Shown piece after piece: positions 1 through 8,740 of a DNA stretch of 64,000 nucleotides. Location: NCBI RefSeq assembly GCF_001937445.1, contig NZ_MSKS01000010.1, positions 1-64,000 of the forward strand. The letters run 5' to 3'. Origin of the DNA: Actinomyces oris (GTDB lineage: Bacteria; Actinomycetota; Actinomycetes; Actinomycetales; Actinomycetaceae). Both the position numbers and the translations under genes were made by a program. How positions within the stretch are numbered: the stretch's first letter is position 1; each line of letters starts with the position of its first letter. Below the pieces are notes generated by a model. It saw nothing but the letters and a program-made list of their open reading frames with translations. It was not told the DNA's origin and ran no database searches.

Positions 1-1632
1 CTTGACGGTCGACGACTCCGGCTTGTCCACGGCCGCCGAGATGGCGGCGCACTCCTTGTCGGAGGCGCAGAAGTCCTCGAACTGGGCGTCCGAGCGCATG
101 GGGACGTTGAGCAGCACCCACAGGATGACGGTGGTCAGGGTGATGATCGTGCCGGCCTTCTTCAGGAAGCCCTTGCAGGCGTCCCACACCATGATGAGGA
201 CGGTGCGCAGGCGGGGCATGCGGTAGGGCGGCATCTCCATGTAGAAGGGCAGCAGGATGCTGCCGCGGTCGGTGAGCTGCTTGACCACCCAGGCGGCCGC
301 CATCGCGGAGACCGCGCCCAGCAGGTAGAGGGCGAACATGACCAGGCCGCGCGTCCCGAAGGGGCCGACCTTGGCTTTGCTGTCGACCGTCAAGGAGATC
401 ATGATGACGTAGACGGGCAGGCGGGCCGAGCAGGTCATGAGTGGGGCGGCCAGCATCGTGGCCACCCGGTCCTTGGTGCTGGGCAGCGTGCGGGTGGCCA
501 TGATCCCGGGGATCGCGCAGGCCAGTGAGGACAGCAGCGCCACGAAGGCGCGCCCCTCCAGCCCGGCGATACTCATGACCTTGTCCATGAGGAAGGCGGC
601 GCGCGACATGTACCCCACGCCCTCCAGGACGGCGATGATGAGGAACATGATGATGATCTGGGGGATGAAGGTGAGTACCGCGCCCACGCCCCCGATGAGG
701 CCGTCGCCCAGGAGCCCGGCGATGAGCGGGTGGGACTGGTCGAGCCAGTCGTGCACCAGCTGCCCCAGGTCCCCGAAGCCTCCTTCGATGGCGTCCTGGA
801 AGGGGGCCGCCCAGGTGAAGATCGCCTGGAAGAAGAAGAACATGATCGTGAAGAACACGATGGTGCCGGGGACGGGGCGCAGCAGGACCTTGTCGACCGC
901 GGAGGTGATCTGGTCGCTCTCGGGGGCCTGGTAGTCCGCGGCGGCCAGCACCGAGTCGGCCCAGGAGGTGATCTCGTCGGGGGTGGTGGGCGGCGGCAGC
1001 GGGGTGCGCTGCCAGTTCTCGACCTGGGCGAGCTGGGCGCGCAGGTCGGGCATGCCGACGCCGCGGTGCCCGATGACTCGCACGGCGGGGATCCCCAGGG
1101 CCTGCCCGAGGGCCGCGACGTTGAGTCGACCTGAGCGGCGGCTGAGCTCGTCGGTCATGGTGACTGCCAGGCAGGTCGGTAGCCCCAGGGACAGGGCCTC
1201 GGCGATGAAGTTCATGCCGCGCTGCAGCGTCGTGGCGTCGACGACGATGACCAGGGCGTCCGGGGCGCTGACCGTGGTCGAGGTCCCGGTGAGGACGTCG
1301 TGGACGATCTGCTCGTCGGGGCTGATCGGGTCCAGGGAGTAGGCGCCCGGCAGGTCCTCGATGGTCAGGGTCTTACCGCCGACCTTGCAGGTTCCCATCG
1401 ACCGCTGGACGGTGACGCCGGGGTAGTTGCCGGTCTTGGCGTGCAGGCCGGTCAGGGCGTTGTAGATGGAGGTCTTGCCGGCGTTGGGGGCCCCGGCCAG
1501 GGCGACGCGCGGGGCGTCGGCCACCAGGGTCTTGGAGCTTCCTGAGCCGCAGTGGCAGTCGGCGCCGTCATAGGGCTGCTCGCGGTGCTGCGACTGCCCG
1601 GTGGCGTGCCGCGTGGTGTCGTGGGTGCTCAC
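1..1632 (-). CDS. feoB: Ferrous iron transport protein B, partial (C-terminus off left edge)
   Basis: GTP-driven inner-membrane Fe(II) transporter. The visible 544 codons start at a GTG that overlaps the feoA stop as GTGA. An N-terminal G domain carries the P-loop GAPNAGKTS (about residue 53), the G3 motif DLPGAYS and a following VDAT strand. The membrane domain then shows FFFFQAIFTWA, a MSRAAFLMDK segment and the family signature MTCSARLPVY in a gate region. The reading frame is still open at base 1, so the last helices and any feoC lie outside the window. Before the G domain there is a short Cys/His-containing stretch (CHCGSGS) not typical of E. coli FeoB. It is coupled to feoA, so both are probably iron-regulated together, although I could not find a convincing DtxR/IdeR box upstream. 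Family assignment is secure. Confidence 0.96.
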   Translation of the reverse strand, partial: MSTHDTTRHATGQSQHREQPYDGADCHCGSGSSKTLVADAPRVALAGAPNAGKTSIYNALTGLHAKTGNYPGVTVQRSMGTCKVGGKTLTIEDLPGAYSLDPISPDEQIVHDVLTGTSTTVSAPDALVIVVDATTLQRGMNFIAEALSLGLPTCLAVTMTDELSRRSGRLNVAALGQALGIPAVRVIGHRGVGMPDLRAQLAQVENWQRTPLPPPTTPDEITSWADSVLAAADYQAPESDQITSAVDKVLLRPVPGTIVFFTIMFFFFQAIFTWAAPFQDAIEGGFGDLGQLVHDWLDQSHPLIAGLLGDGLIGGVGAVLTFIPQIIIMFLIIAVLEGVGYMSRAAFLMDKVMSIAGLEGRAFVALLSSLACAIPGIMATRTLPSTKDRVATMLAAPLMTCSARLPVYVIMISLTVDSKAKVGPFGTRGLVMFALYLLGAVSAMAAAWVVKQLTDRGSILLPFYMEMPPYRMPRLRTVLIMVWDACKGFLKKAGTIITLTTVILWVLLNVPMRSDAQFEDFCASDKECAAISAAVDKPESSTVK

Positions 1633-2024
1633 AGAGTCTCTCCCGTGTTCGGTGCTGCGGGGTCGTCGGCCGCGTGCCGTCCGGCCGGCCTGGGTTGGAG
1701 GATGATGCGGTTCTCGGCCTCCACGGTGGTGACCTGGATGAGTCGGGCCTCCTTACGCCGCAGGCACAGCTCGTAGTCGGAGACGCGGTAGACCACCGGG
1801 TCCCCCATCGGGGCGCGGCGCAGCGGCGTGGCGATCCGTCCGGGGATGAATCCCAGGTTGCGCAGGCGCTTGACGAGGACCCCGCCGACGCCGTCGTCGA
1901 GCAGGCCGGTGATGCGTCCGCTGGTGCCGGGGCTCAGGTCCGACAGTGCGAAGGTGGCGGCACCCGGTTCGGGAAGGTACGTGGTGCCGTCGGGGGCACG
2001 GTGTCGTGGAACAGCGAAATCCAT
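1629..2024 (-). CDS. feoA: FeoA-domain ferrous iron transport protein
   Basis: Small SH3-like cytosolic partner of FeoB. The 131-residue product has the FeoA core at about residues 25-105: LSDLSPGTSGRITGL, then LVKRLRNLGFIPG, then a strand with YRVSDYELCLRRKEA. This is longer than the usual 75-85 residues because of an N-terminal lead of about 25 residues and a Pro/Ala-rich tail. An AGGA-type ribosome site lies just before the ATG. The stop overlaps the feoB GTG start by the GTGA arrangement, indicating translational coupling. FeoA is thought to be needed for FeoB assembly or gating; that role is taken from the family, not from this sequence. Confidence 0.93.
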   Translation of the reverse strand: MDFAVPRHRAPDGTTYLPEPGAATFALSDLSPGTSGRITGLLDDGVGGVLVKRLRNLGFIPGRIATPLRRAPMGDPVVYRVSDYELCLRRKEARLIQVTTVEAENRIILQPRPAGRHAADDPAAPNTGETL

Positions 2025-2716
2025 GGTGTCCTCGGGTCGACATGAAGGTGGCTTCGTCGATAGGAGTCTAAGGGAATGCTTCTCTGTCTCACAGCAGACC
2101 AGATGGCGTTCTGCCTCAGTGCGAGCCTTCCGGCCGGAGGCGCGGTGGGAGGGGGGAACGATTTCTTATAGGATCCTGGGAGCGGGGGCCGTGGCTGCCT
2201 CAGGCGAGGTCCGATCATGGAGCCGGACCGTATAAAATGTGGTGCGACCAGCTCCTGCTTCTGCATGGCGTCATTCTTTCGGAAGCAGGAGGCGGCTGAT
2301 CGATAAAATATCGAGATGGTCGTACGGGGGTATTTCACATGAAGCCGAGAGCTCTTCCCCTGTGTTCCGCGTCCCCGAGAGTCATGAGGGGACTTGAGGT
2401 GCCTGGTGAGGCGGGAGCGGCTGATCGAAACCAGTAGAATTCTGGGCTGTCATGGCGGGCGTTCTGCAATGTCTGATGTGCTGGTGTCGCGTTGGGATGA
2501 CGGCCTGAATAAATCAGTGTCCAGCAGTGAGTGATCGTATGGCGAACGTGCCTGAGGTGAGGCTTCTGTGTTTCGGAGGGGTGGGATGTCCGCCACTTTC
2601 CTCCCAACTCCATGGGAGAAACCTTAGAAAATGCTCGATATCGAATAGGAGTGACGTGAACCTCTCCTCACTTTTCTCGCATTAGGTCCGATATCTCTTG
2701 TGAAAATAACAGAGGT
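2025..2716. other. Gene-free, relatively AT-rich intergenic stretch
   Basis: About 690 bases between the feoA start and the terminator after gatD hold no open frame with convincing composition. The stretch is visibly richer in A/T than its flanks and includes small palindromes such as CGATA-aaa-TATCG near 2301 and TCGATATCGA near 2634. It should contain the feoAB promoter. I saw no match to a DtxR/IdeR box, no riboswitch that I recognise and no mobile-element genes. Confidence 0.5.
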
Positions 2717-2772
2717 GTGACGACGGCCTGTAGAGGAGAGGCCCTGCTGCCCTCCGGCAGATTCGTCGTCAC
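2717..2772 (-). terminator. Branched stem-loop after gatD, probable terminator
   Basis: A perfect 9-bp closing stem (GTGACGACG at 2717-2725 with CGTCGTCAC at 2764-2772) encloses two further perfect 5-bp hairpins, GGCCT/AGGCC and CTGCC/GGCAG. The fold is a three-way junction 20 bases past the gatD stop. On the minus strand the stem is followed by a T-rich run (TTATTTT). Terminator function is inferred from position. Confidence 0.55.
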
Positions 2773-2792
2773 GCCTTGGCGCTGCCGAGAGG

Positions 2793-3548
2793 TCAGCGGG
2801 GCCGGGACATGGCCACGGCGCGGGCGCGCTCGGCCCAGGTGTCGTCGAGCGGCTCGGGCTCCCAGGCGGCGCCGGCGTGCTCGGCGGCACGAGCCAGCAG
2901 CCAGTCGGCCACGGCCGGGTTCTTGGGCAGCAGGGAGCCGTGCAGGTAGGTGCCGATGACGTGGTGGACGCGCCCGCCCTCGGTGGAGTCCTTGCCGTTG
3001 TTGCCGTCGCCCATGCGCACGGTGCCGAAGGGGCGCGCGCCCGACCCCAGGGTGGTCAGGCCGGAGTGGTTCTCGTAACCGACCACCGCGCCGAAGTCCT
3101 CGGTGTCCAGGACGATGTTGCCGATGAGGCGGGTGTCGCCGGCCACCGTGTGGGCGTCCATGAGGCTGATACCGGGGATCTCCTGGCCCTTGGCGGTGGT
3201 GAAGCCGTGCCCGAAGAGCTGGTAGAGGCCGCAGATCGCGAGCATCGGGACGCCGTCGGCCGCCCACGCCTTGAGGGTGGGGCCGACCTTGACCAGGTCC
3301 TCCTTGATGCGCTCTTGACCGGAGTCCTGGCCGCCGCCGCCCACGAGGATGTCGACGTCGCCGGGCAGCTCATCGCCCGGGTCGTAGGAGAGGAGCTCGA
3401 CGTCGTAGCCCTGCCACTGGGCGCGTCGCGCCAGCACGAGCGTGTTGCCCCAGTCGCCGTAGATGTTCATGTCCCGCGGGTAGAGCTGGAGCAGGCGCAG
3501 GTGTCCGCGGGCGGGGCCGTCGGTGGTGTGCTCGTAGCGCGCGGTCAT
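2793..3548 (-). CDS. gatD: Lipid II isoglutaminyl synthase, glutaminase subunit GatD
   Basis: Supplies ammonia from glutamine to MurT for amidation of the peptide-stem D-Glu of lipid II at the cytoplasmic face. The 251-residue protein is a class I (CobB/CobQ-like) glutamine amidotransferase. It has the start block LLQLYPRDMNIYGDWGN, the strand DILVGGGGQD, the nucleophile C106 in AICGLYQLFGHGF, and the catalytic His203 in GTYLHGSLLPKNP. The length fits the family (about 245). Its ATG overlaps the murT stop (ATGA), the usual order of this operon. The CGGYQ context of many homologues is CGLYQ here, a mild variation. Confidence 0.95.
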   Translation of the reverse strand: MTARYEHTTDGPARGHLRLLQLYPRDMNIYGDWGNTLVLARRAQWQGYDVELLSYDPGDELPGDVDILVGGGGQDSGQERIKEDLVKVGPTLKAWAADGVPMLAICGLYQLFGHGFTTAKGQEIPGISLMDAHTVAGDTRLIGNIVLDTEDFGAVVGYENHSGLTTLGSGARPFGTVRMGDGNNGKDSTEGGRVHHVIGTYLHGSLLPKNPAVADWLLARAAEHAGAAWEPEPLDDTWAERARAVAMSRPR

Positions 3549-4855
3549 GACATGACCTCCTCAACGTCCGTCATCTCGCCCAGGATCGAGCGCAGGGCCA
3601 GCATCGCGGTGTAGGTGGTGAAGATTCGCATGGGGCGGTCGGTGTCGGCGGCCACCCGGCGCATGAGGGCCACGGCCCGGCGCAGGTCGGGCTCGACGTC
3701 AGCGACCTCGACCTCGTCGTAGCGCAGCCGCAGGGCCATGTCCCAGGCCCGCACCCCGGTGACGACGGCGACCCCGCCGGCGCGCAGGGCCGAGAAGTCC
3801 ACGTCCCACAGCCAGGACATGTCCCGGCCGTCGGCGTACTCGTCGTTGATGGCCACGACCACGACCTCGCCGTCCTGCGCCTGGGAGGCCGCCGAGAGCA
3901 GCCCCATGCGGAAGCCGGCCGGGTTCTTGACCAAGGAGAGCTGGACGGGGCGGCCATCCAGGGTCAGCACCTCGCCGCGGCCGAAGGCGGCCCGCACATT
4001 GCCCAAGGTGGTCAGCAGCCCGGGCAGGTCGGCGTCCTCGCCCAGCACCTCCAGGACCACCCCGAGGGCGGCGCAGGCGTTGAGCAGGTTGTGGACGCCC
4101 GGGATGGCGAAGTCGACCTCGTGGGAGGTCCCGTCCACGCGCACGGTGGCGCGCTGGCCGTCGATGGCCTCCAGAGTGACGCGCGGGCTGGGGGCCTGGC
4201 CGGCCTGACGGGGGCTGACCACGCCGGTGCGCAGGTCGTCGTCGGACAGGAACAGGGAGCGCAGGTCCTCGCCGGCGCCGAAGGAGACGACACGGGCACT
4301 GACGCCCTCCAGGAAGGCGGGGGCGGCCAGGCGCGGGTCGTCGCCGTTGAGGACGACGACGTCGCTGGTGGCCTTGGCGATCGAGTGCAGCAGGGAGGCG
4401 GTGTAGTCGATCTCGCCGAAGCGGTCGAGCTGGTCGCGCATGACGTTGAGCAGGAGGCAGGCGCGCGGGCGGACCCGGGCCACGAAGTGCACGGCGTGGG
4501 CCTCGTCGAGCTCGAGGACGGCGATGTCGGCGTCCAGGTTGCCGGCGGCGTCGACCTCGGTGAGCAGGGAGGCGAGCACGCCGCGCACGAAGTTCGAGCC
4601 GGTCCGGTTGGTGAAGACCTTCAGGCCCTGCTCGCGCAGGAGCTGGACGACCATCTTGGTGGTCGTGGTCTTGCCGTTGGTGCCCGAGACGACGATGACG
4701 CCGCGGGGCAGACGGCCGAGGGTGCGCTCCAGGAAACCGGGGTCGGTGCGCTCCATGACCAGGCCGGGGAAGGCGGTGCCGCCGCTGCCGCCGCCGCGCA
4801 CGCGGGCGGCCAGGCGCGCTGTGCGGCCGAGGGCAACCGTAAGACGAGAACGCAT
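3545..4855 (-). CDS. murT: Lipid II isoglutaminyl synthase, Mur-ligase-like subunit MurT
   Basis: ATP-dependent ligase half of the MurT-GatD complex that converts alpha-D-Glu of lipid II to D-isoglutamine. I use the ATG at 4855 because it is preceded by AGGAG and begins the conserved MRSRLTVALGR; 436 residues. The Mur-ligase P-loop SGTNGKTTTTK is at about residues 57-67, followed by VLELDEAHAV and MRDQLDRFGE. The C-terminal DUF1727 part contains INDEYADGRDMSWLWD. The four-cysteine ribbon found in the middle domain of the MurT proteins known to me appears to be absent between residues 170 and 230. It sits 195 bases downstream of the lipid-kinase gene and overlaps gatD. Confidence 0.94.
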   Translation of the reverse strand: MRSRLTVALGRTARLAARVRGGGSGGTAFPGLVMERTDPGFLERTLGRLPRGVIVVSGTNGKTTTTKMVVQLLREQGLKVFTNRTGSNFVRGVLASLLTEVDAAGNLDADIAVLELDEAHAVHFVARVRPRACLLLNVMRDQLDRFGEIDYTASLLHSIAKATSDVVVLNGDDPRLAAPAFLEGVSARVVSFGAGEDLRSLFLSDDDLRTGVVSPRQAGQAPSPRVTLEAIDGQRATVRVDGTSHEVDFAIPGVHNLLNACAALGVVLEVLGEDADLPGLLTTLGNVRAAFGRGEVLTLDGRPVQLSLVKNPAGFRMGLLSAASQAQDGEVVVVAINDEYADGRDMSWLWDVDFSALRAGGVAVVTGVRAWDMALRLRYDEVEVADVEPDLRRAVALMRRVAADTDRPMRIFTTYTAMLALRSILGEMTDVEEVMS

Positions 4856-5050
4856 GGAACTCCTGCTGGCTGAAGAGGGGCGCACCGACGATGCGATCGG
4901 GGCGCGGGTGCCCATGTGGGCGGCTGTTGTTGTCCATATGGGCACCAACTGGGCGTCAGTCTAGGGCAGCGGGGCCGGTCACGGATGCGTCACGATGCTC
5001 ACGTGGCCGGCGCGGGCCGCGAGGGACGGAGGCGCTCGCGGGGCGGCGGC

Positions 5051-6673
5051 TCACCGGGGGACGACGACGTGCAGGGCGCCGTCCTCGACCTCGGCGCGCA
5101 GGGTGCGGGTGGAGCCGGCCGTGTCGCCGTCGAGCTCGAAGGGGACGGGACGGTCGGCCTCGATGAGGACCTTCCGGGCCCGGGTGAGGGTGAAGCCCTC
5201 CATCTCCTGGCCGGTGAGGATCTGCGCTCCCAGGCGGGCCCAGTCCACGACCTTGCCGGGGCTGGCCAGGAGCAGGTCGACCAGGCCGTCGGAGGGGGTG
5301 GCTCGCGGGAAGAGGGTCATGCCGGCGGTGATGGTGCCGACGTTGCCCATGAGCGCCATGACCATCTGGCGGCGCACCGGGGGCGCGTCGTCGAGCGTGA
5401 CGGTGGCGGTGAAGGGGTCGGGGACCGCGTTCTGGACGGCGGCCACCGCGTAGGCGCCCGAGCGGATGACCTTCTTCAGGCCCGAGTCGGTGGACTCCAT
5501 GATCTGGGCGTCCAGGCCCATGCCGGCCATGACGACGAAGCGCTCCTGACCGTCGTCAAAGACGCAGGTGACCATGTCGATGGGCTTGAGGCGGCCGTGC
5601 AGTGCCAGGCGGATGGCGGCGTCGGTGTCCAAGGGGATGGAGAGGTTGCGGGCCAGGAGGTTGCCGGTTCCGGAGGGGATGAGGGCCATGGGCATCTCGG
5701 TGCCGGCCAGCTCGGAGGAGACGGCTCGCACGGTGCCGTCACCGCCGGCCACCATAACCAGGTCGACGCTGGCCTCCAGGGCGCGGCGGGCCATGGAGCG
5801 GCCGGGGTCGTCGGGGGTGGTCTCCAGCCAGACGGTGGGCAGCCAGCCGGCGGTGCGCACCTCGGCGGCGACCCGACGGCGCAGGAGCGAGAGGTCGTCG
5901 AACTTGGTGGGGTTGTAGATGACGGCGGCGCGCTTCTCGCTGCTGGTGCGTGACAGGCGGCGGTTGACCCAGCTGGTGAGGATCGCGTCGATGCCGCCGA
6001 CCCACAGGGCCAGGTTCGCGAAGGCGGCGCCCAGGAGGAAGCCGCCAATGAGGTCACTGAGCGCGGCCAGGCCCATGTACCACTGGCTGACGGCGGTCAC
6101 GGCGACGGCCGCGTAGCCCAGGACGGTGCCGGCGGCGACCATGGCGCTGCGGTGGTGGGCGCGCGCGAGGGTCACCAGGACCCAGGAGGCCAGGGTCATC
6201 GCCGTGATGTGCGCGTTGGGGTAGGAGTACTCGAAGGCGGCGATGGAGTCGGAGAAGGCGCGGCCCGGGTTGGGGTGGGCCAGGTGCAGGGCGATGAGGT
6301 ACTGGGTGGGGATGCCGGCGGCGGCGATGGCCAGCGAGACGCTCAGGCGGCGCATACGGGCCGTGTAGGCGTAGGCGACCCCGGCCCCGATGAGCCCGAG
6401 GATGAGGATGGGGTGGGTGAAGGTCGCCAAGGCCTCGGCGAGCTGCCCGGCGGCCGAGCGAAGCTGGGCGTCGGGGGTCGGCAGGAAGGCGTCAATGGCG
6501 GGGGAGTGCTGCGTGGCGTAGGGGGCGAGCGGCCCCGGGGCACTCAGGTAGGTCCACACGAGGAAGGCCAGGGTGAAGCCGATGCACAGGACGGCCTCGA
6601 CGTACTTCAGGCGTCGTGGGGCCCGGGGGGAGGCGGAGGTAGAGGCGGCGGAGTCGCGTGGAGGCTGGGTCAC
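5051..6673 (-). CDS. Diacylglycerol/sphingosine-kinase-type lipid kinase fused to a degenerate PAP2-like membrane domain
   Basis: A 540-residue two-domain protein. Residues about 24-235 hold six hydrophobic segments laid out like a PAP2 phosphatase. Residues about 245-540 are a DAGK catalytic domain with VIYNPTKFDD, the nucleotide loop VMVAGGDGTVRAV, the substrate motif LIPSGTGNLLARN and a late FELDGDTAG block. The kinase would phosphorylate a membrane lipid such as diacylglycerol. In the PAP2 part the usual PSGH is replaced by YPNAHIT, and the SR-x5-H-x3-D motif reads SQWYMGLAALSD, so the key Arg and His are missing. Phosphatase activity is therefore doubtful and the domain may serve as an anchor. 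The gene is upstream of murT in the same direction. Confidence 0.88.
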   Translation of the reverse strand: MTQPPRDSAASTSASPRAPRRLKYVEAVLCIGFTLAFLVWTYLSAPGPLAPYATQHSPAIDAFLPTPDAQLRSAAGQLAEALATFTHPILILGLIGAGVAYAYTARMRRLSVSLAIAAAGIPTQYLIALHLAHPNPGRAFSDSIAAFEYSYPNAHITAMTLASWVLVTLARAHHRSAMVAAGTVLGYAAVAVTAVSQWYMGLAALSDLIGGFLLGAAFANLALWVGGIDAILTSWVNRRLSRTSSEKRAAVIYNPTKFDDLSLLRRRVAAEVRTAGWLPTVWLETTPDDPGRSMARRALEASVDLVMVAGGDGTVRAVSSELAGTEMPMALIPSGTGNLLARNLSIPLDTDAAIRLALHGRLKPIDMVTCVFDDGQERFVVMAGMGLDAQIMESTDSGLKKVIRSGAYAVAAVQNAVPDPFTATVTLDDAPPVRRQMVMALMGNVGTITAGMTLFPRATPSDGLVDLLLASPGKVVDWARLGAQILTGQEMEGFTLTRARKVLIEADRPVPFELDGDTAGSTRTLRAEVEDGALHVVVPR

Positions 6674-7151
6674 GCTCGCTCGTCCTTTCCCCGGGGTGAG
6701 TTTTCGGGAGTCAGCCTAGCCGCTGCGGCTGTGGGCGGTATATGTCCCGGCTGTGGGTGGCGAGGGGCGGGGTGGGTGAGGGGGCGACCGGTTCCGACGG
6801 CGTCGTAGGGCGGCCGGCCGTGCGGGGTACGTGGGGCGGTCGCGGCCCGGGGGCTGCGGTGGGGGCGCGTTGACGAAAGGAGAAGGAGGGGCGAGGGGTC
6901 GCGAAAGGGGGTGGTGGATGCGTCAGGGATTCTTGATTTCGGCGAGCAGAGGTGGCGCGATGTGAGCGGAGTGAAACTGTTTCCGTCAGCTTCCCGTGTT
7001 GTCTGACGAATTCGGTGACGTGCGAGTGTGCGTGAATGGCGTCGTCGGCCTTAATCGCCTGCGGGGGAGGGGGAACTGGGTACATTGTGCTGGCCAGTTC
7101 AGGGTGCCTCGTGGTGCCCATTTCCCCGACTTACCTCGAAGGATGCATGTG
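6674..7151. other. Divergent intergenic region
   Basis: About 480 bases between the lipid kinase (minus) and the lipoprotein (plus). It presumably holds both promoters. Open frames here have poor composition and no ribosome sites; nothing else recognised. Confidence 0.4.
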
Positions 7152-7685
7152 ATGCGACAGCAGATTCGCTTCCTCACCCACGCCCTTGGCCGTCGTGAGA
7201 CGCTCAAGTACCTGTCGATCGCGGCCGTCGGTGCGGCTATTGTCCCTCTGACCGGCTGCTCCGGATCCACGTTGGCCTTCAAGAAGTTCGCCGCCGGGAC
7301 CTGGGAGGTCACCATGGACGGCCTGGAGAAGGCCCCTGAGGTCACGGTGACGGTGGCGGACGGAAAATGGACGTTCGCCCCCAAGAACGGAGATCAGGAT
7401 CGTCAGACGGAGGGAACCTGGAGCTTGTCGGGCACGACCTTGACGCTCAAAGAGACCGGAGATGCCGAGTGGTTCTTCAATGAGGGCTCCGAGGGTGTTG
7501 GCCTGGGTATTCCGGAAAAGGTGAATACCGACGAGGTTCCGGAGTCCTTCAAGTGGCGGTATGAGAGTGCTGACGAGATGGATGTCCCGCTGTCGTGGGA
7601 CAAGAAGACCCAGACCTTGACTCTCACGGGAACCGGCTCCGACAAGAAGCCCTTTACGATCAAGGCTAAGAAGCAGGAGAAGTAG
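7152..7685 (+). CDS. Tat-type lipoprotein of unknown function
   Basis: A 177-residue secreted protein. It begins with a twin-arginine-like signal (GRRETLKYL), a hydrophobic stretch and the lipobox LTGC, so it is probably exported folded and lipid-anchored. The mature part is rich in beta-strand-like repeats of Trp/Thr/Gly (GTWEVTMDGL, GKWTFAPK, GTWSLSG, TLTLTGTG), resembling small lipocalin-like or beta-barrel domains; I do not recognise a named family. I prefer the ATG at 7152 because AAGGA lies nine bases upstream; the ATG at 7143 abuts that site and is less likely. It stands alone and faces the coiled-coil gene convergently. Confidence 0.75.
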   Translation: MRQQIRFLTHALGRRETLKYLSIAAVGAAIVPLTGCSGSTLAFKKFAAGTWEVTMDGLEKAPEVTVTVADGKWTFAPKNGDQDRQTEGTWSLSGTTLTLKETGDAEWFFNEGSEGVGLGIPEKVNTDEVPESFKWRYESADEMDVPLSWDKKTQTLTLTGTGSDKKPFTIKAKKQEK

Positions 7686-7872
7686 CGGTCTGCGACTGAG
7701 ACTGAGCTGCACGCCTCGGCGTGACGTTGTGTGAGCGCTCGGAATGGATGATCCGCAGCCCGCGGACGGTCGTCTCACGTGCCGGCTTTACTCAGCGGGT
7801 GACGTTCTTCGAAGGGATGGTGCGGGTGAGTGCGTCGACGTCGAGTACCTCGGGTGTCTGGAGCAACGTGGC

Positions 7873-8334
7873 CTACGTGTTGTGGTGGTGGGCGTTTGGT
7901 CGGCCGGTGAGTGCCTGATGGTCTTCGCGCCCCAGGCCGCGGGCGCGGTGGGCCTCGAGCGCCTGCGCGCCGAGGCGCTCACTTCCCAGGACCTCGCCGA
8001 CGATGCGGACAGCCTCGTCACGGTCGATCGGTTCGGGCAGGTAGGCCTCGGCCAGCGCGGGAAAGTCCTCCAGCAGCTCAGCGCGGGCGCCTTGGCCCGG
8101 GGAGGGAGCATCACCCCGCGCCCGGGACAGCACCCCATTGATGACCCCATTCAGCGCAACCCGCCGTCGGCCAGCAACGCCGTGCTCCGCCAAGAAGGCC
8201 AGGTACGGCTCCTCCTTTCGGTACTGGACTGCGATCGTCAGTGTGTGGAGGGCGTCCTGGAGCTCATCGATTCGTTGGGACTGCTCCTCGACCCTGCGGC
8301 GCAGCTCTTCAAGCTCGGTGCCGGGATCCGGCAT
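7873..8334 (-). CDS. Hypothetical protein with N-terminal coiled coil
   Basis: 153 residues. Residues about 5-35 form a heptad-rich helix (LEELRRRVEEQSQRIDELQDALHTL), a clear coiled coil. A basic segment and an acidic helical region (LLEDFPALAEAYLPEPIDRDEAVRIVGEVLG) follow, and the tail is His/Asn-rich. The protein is soluble with no signal peptide. I do not recognise the family. Codon composition looks coding and there is an AAGGAGA-like site before the ATG. It lies between the lipoprotein and the repeat-rich region before tRNA-Pro. Confidence 0.6.
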   Translation of the reverse strand: MPDPGTELEELRRRVEEQSQRIDELQDALHTLTIAVQYRKEEPYLAFLAEHGVAGRRRVALNGVINGVLSRARGDAPSPGQGARAELLEDFPALAEAYLPEPIDRDEAVRIVGEVLGSERLGAQALEAHRARGLGREDHQALTGRPNAHHHNT

Positions 8335-8399
8335 GCGGGTCTCCTTCCCGGTGGTGTCTCCACCTCAGACTAAGGCGTTCGGGCGGCAGCCTCATCCAG

Positions 8400-8580
8400 G
8401 GCTCCTACTGCACGAGGGTGGGGATCTACTGGCCGGGGGCTGTGCGTACTGTACGAGCCCCCGACCCCCATGGAGTACACCCGACGCTCGTGCAGTGGTG
8501 CCCCGCCCTCGTGGAGTGGACGCTGGGCGGAGGGCGGGATCGACTCCGTGGTGCCTTGGCGGCGAAGCTGGGCGCGTAGG
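8400..8580. repeat. Palindrome-rich intergenic DNA
   Basis: Contains inverted pairs such as CTGCACGAG (about 8408) with CTCGTGCAG (about 8489), and GAGGGTGGGG with CCCCGCCCTC. No gene is supported. It abuts the dispersed repeat at 8581. Confidence 0.45.
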
Positions 8581-8661
8581 CCGGCGTCGCGTTCGTACCT
8601 TATGCCTCGCGTTCGGGGGTTCAGTGTACGAACGCGTGACCTACCCTACGAACGCGAGGCG
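8581..8661 (+). repeat. Dispersed intergenic palindromic repeat, family A, copy 1
   Basis: An element of about 81 bases built from four GCGTTCG / CGAACGC units (GCGTTCGTACC, GCGTTCGGGG, GTACGAACGC, CTACGAACGC). The same element recurs in opposite orientation at 52552-52632 with only about six mismatches. Both copies lie between genes. Confidence 0.8.
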
Positions 8662-8740
8662 CTCACCCAAGGGGGAGCCCGGACACGCCCACTAACCCCA
8701 GGACACGCCGCCTAAAGCACCACGTTCACGCCGATAACCC

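Noticed and set aside
2335-2613. A 92-codon minus-strand frame in the AT-rich gap
   Set aside because: No ribosome site, no motif and unconvincing residue usage.
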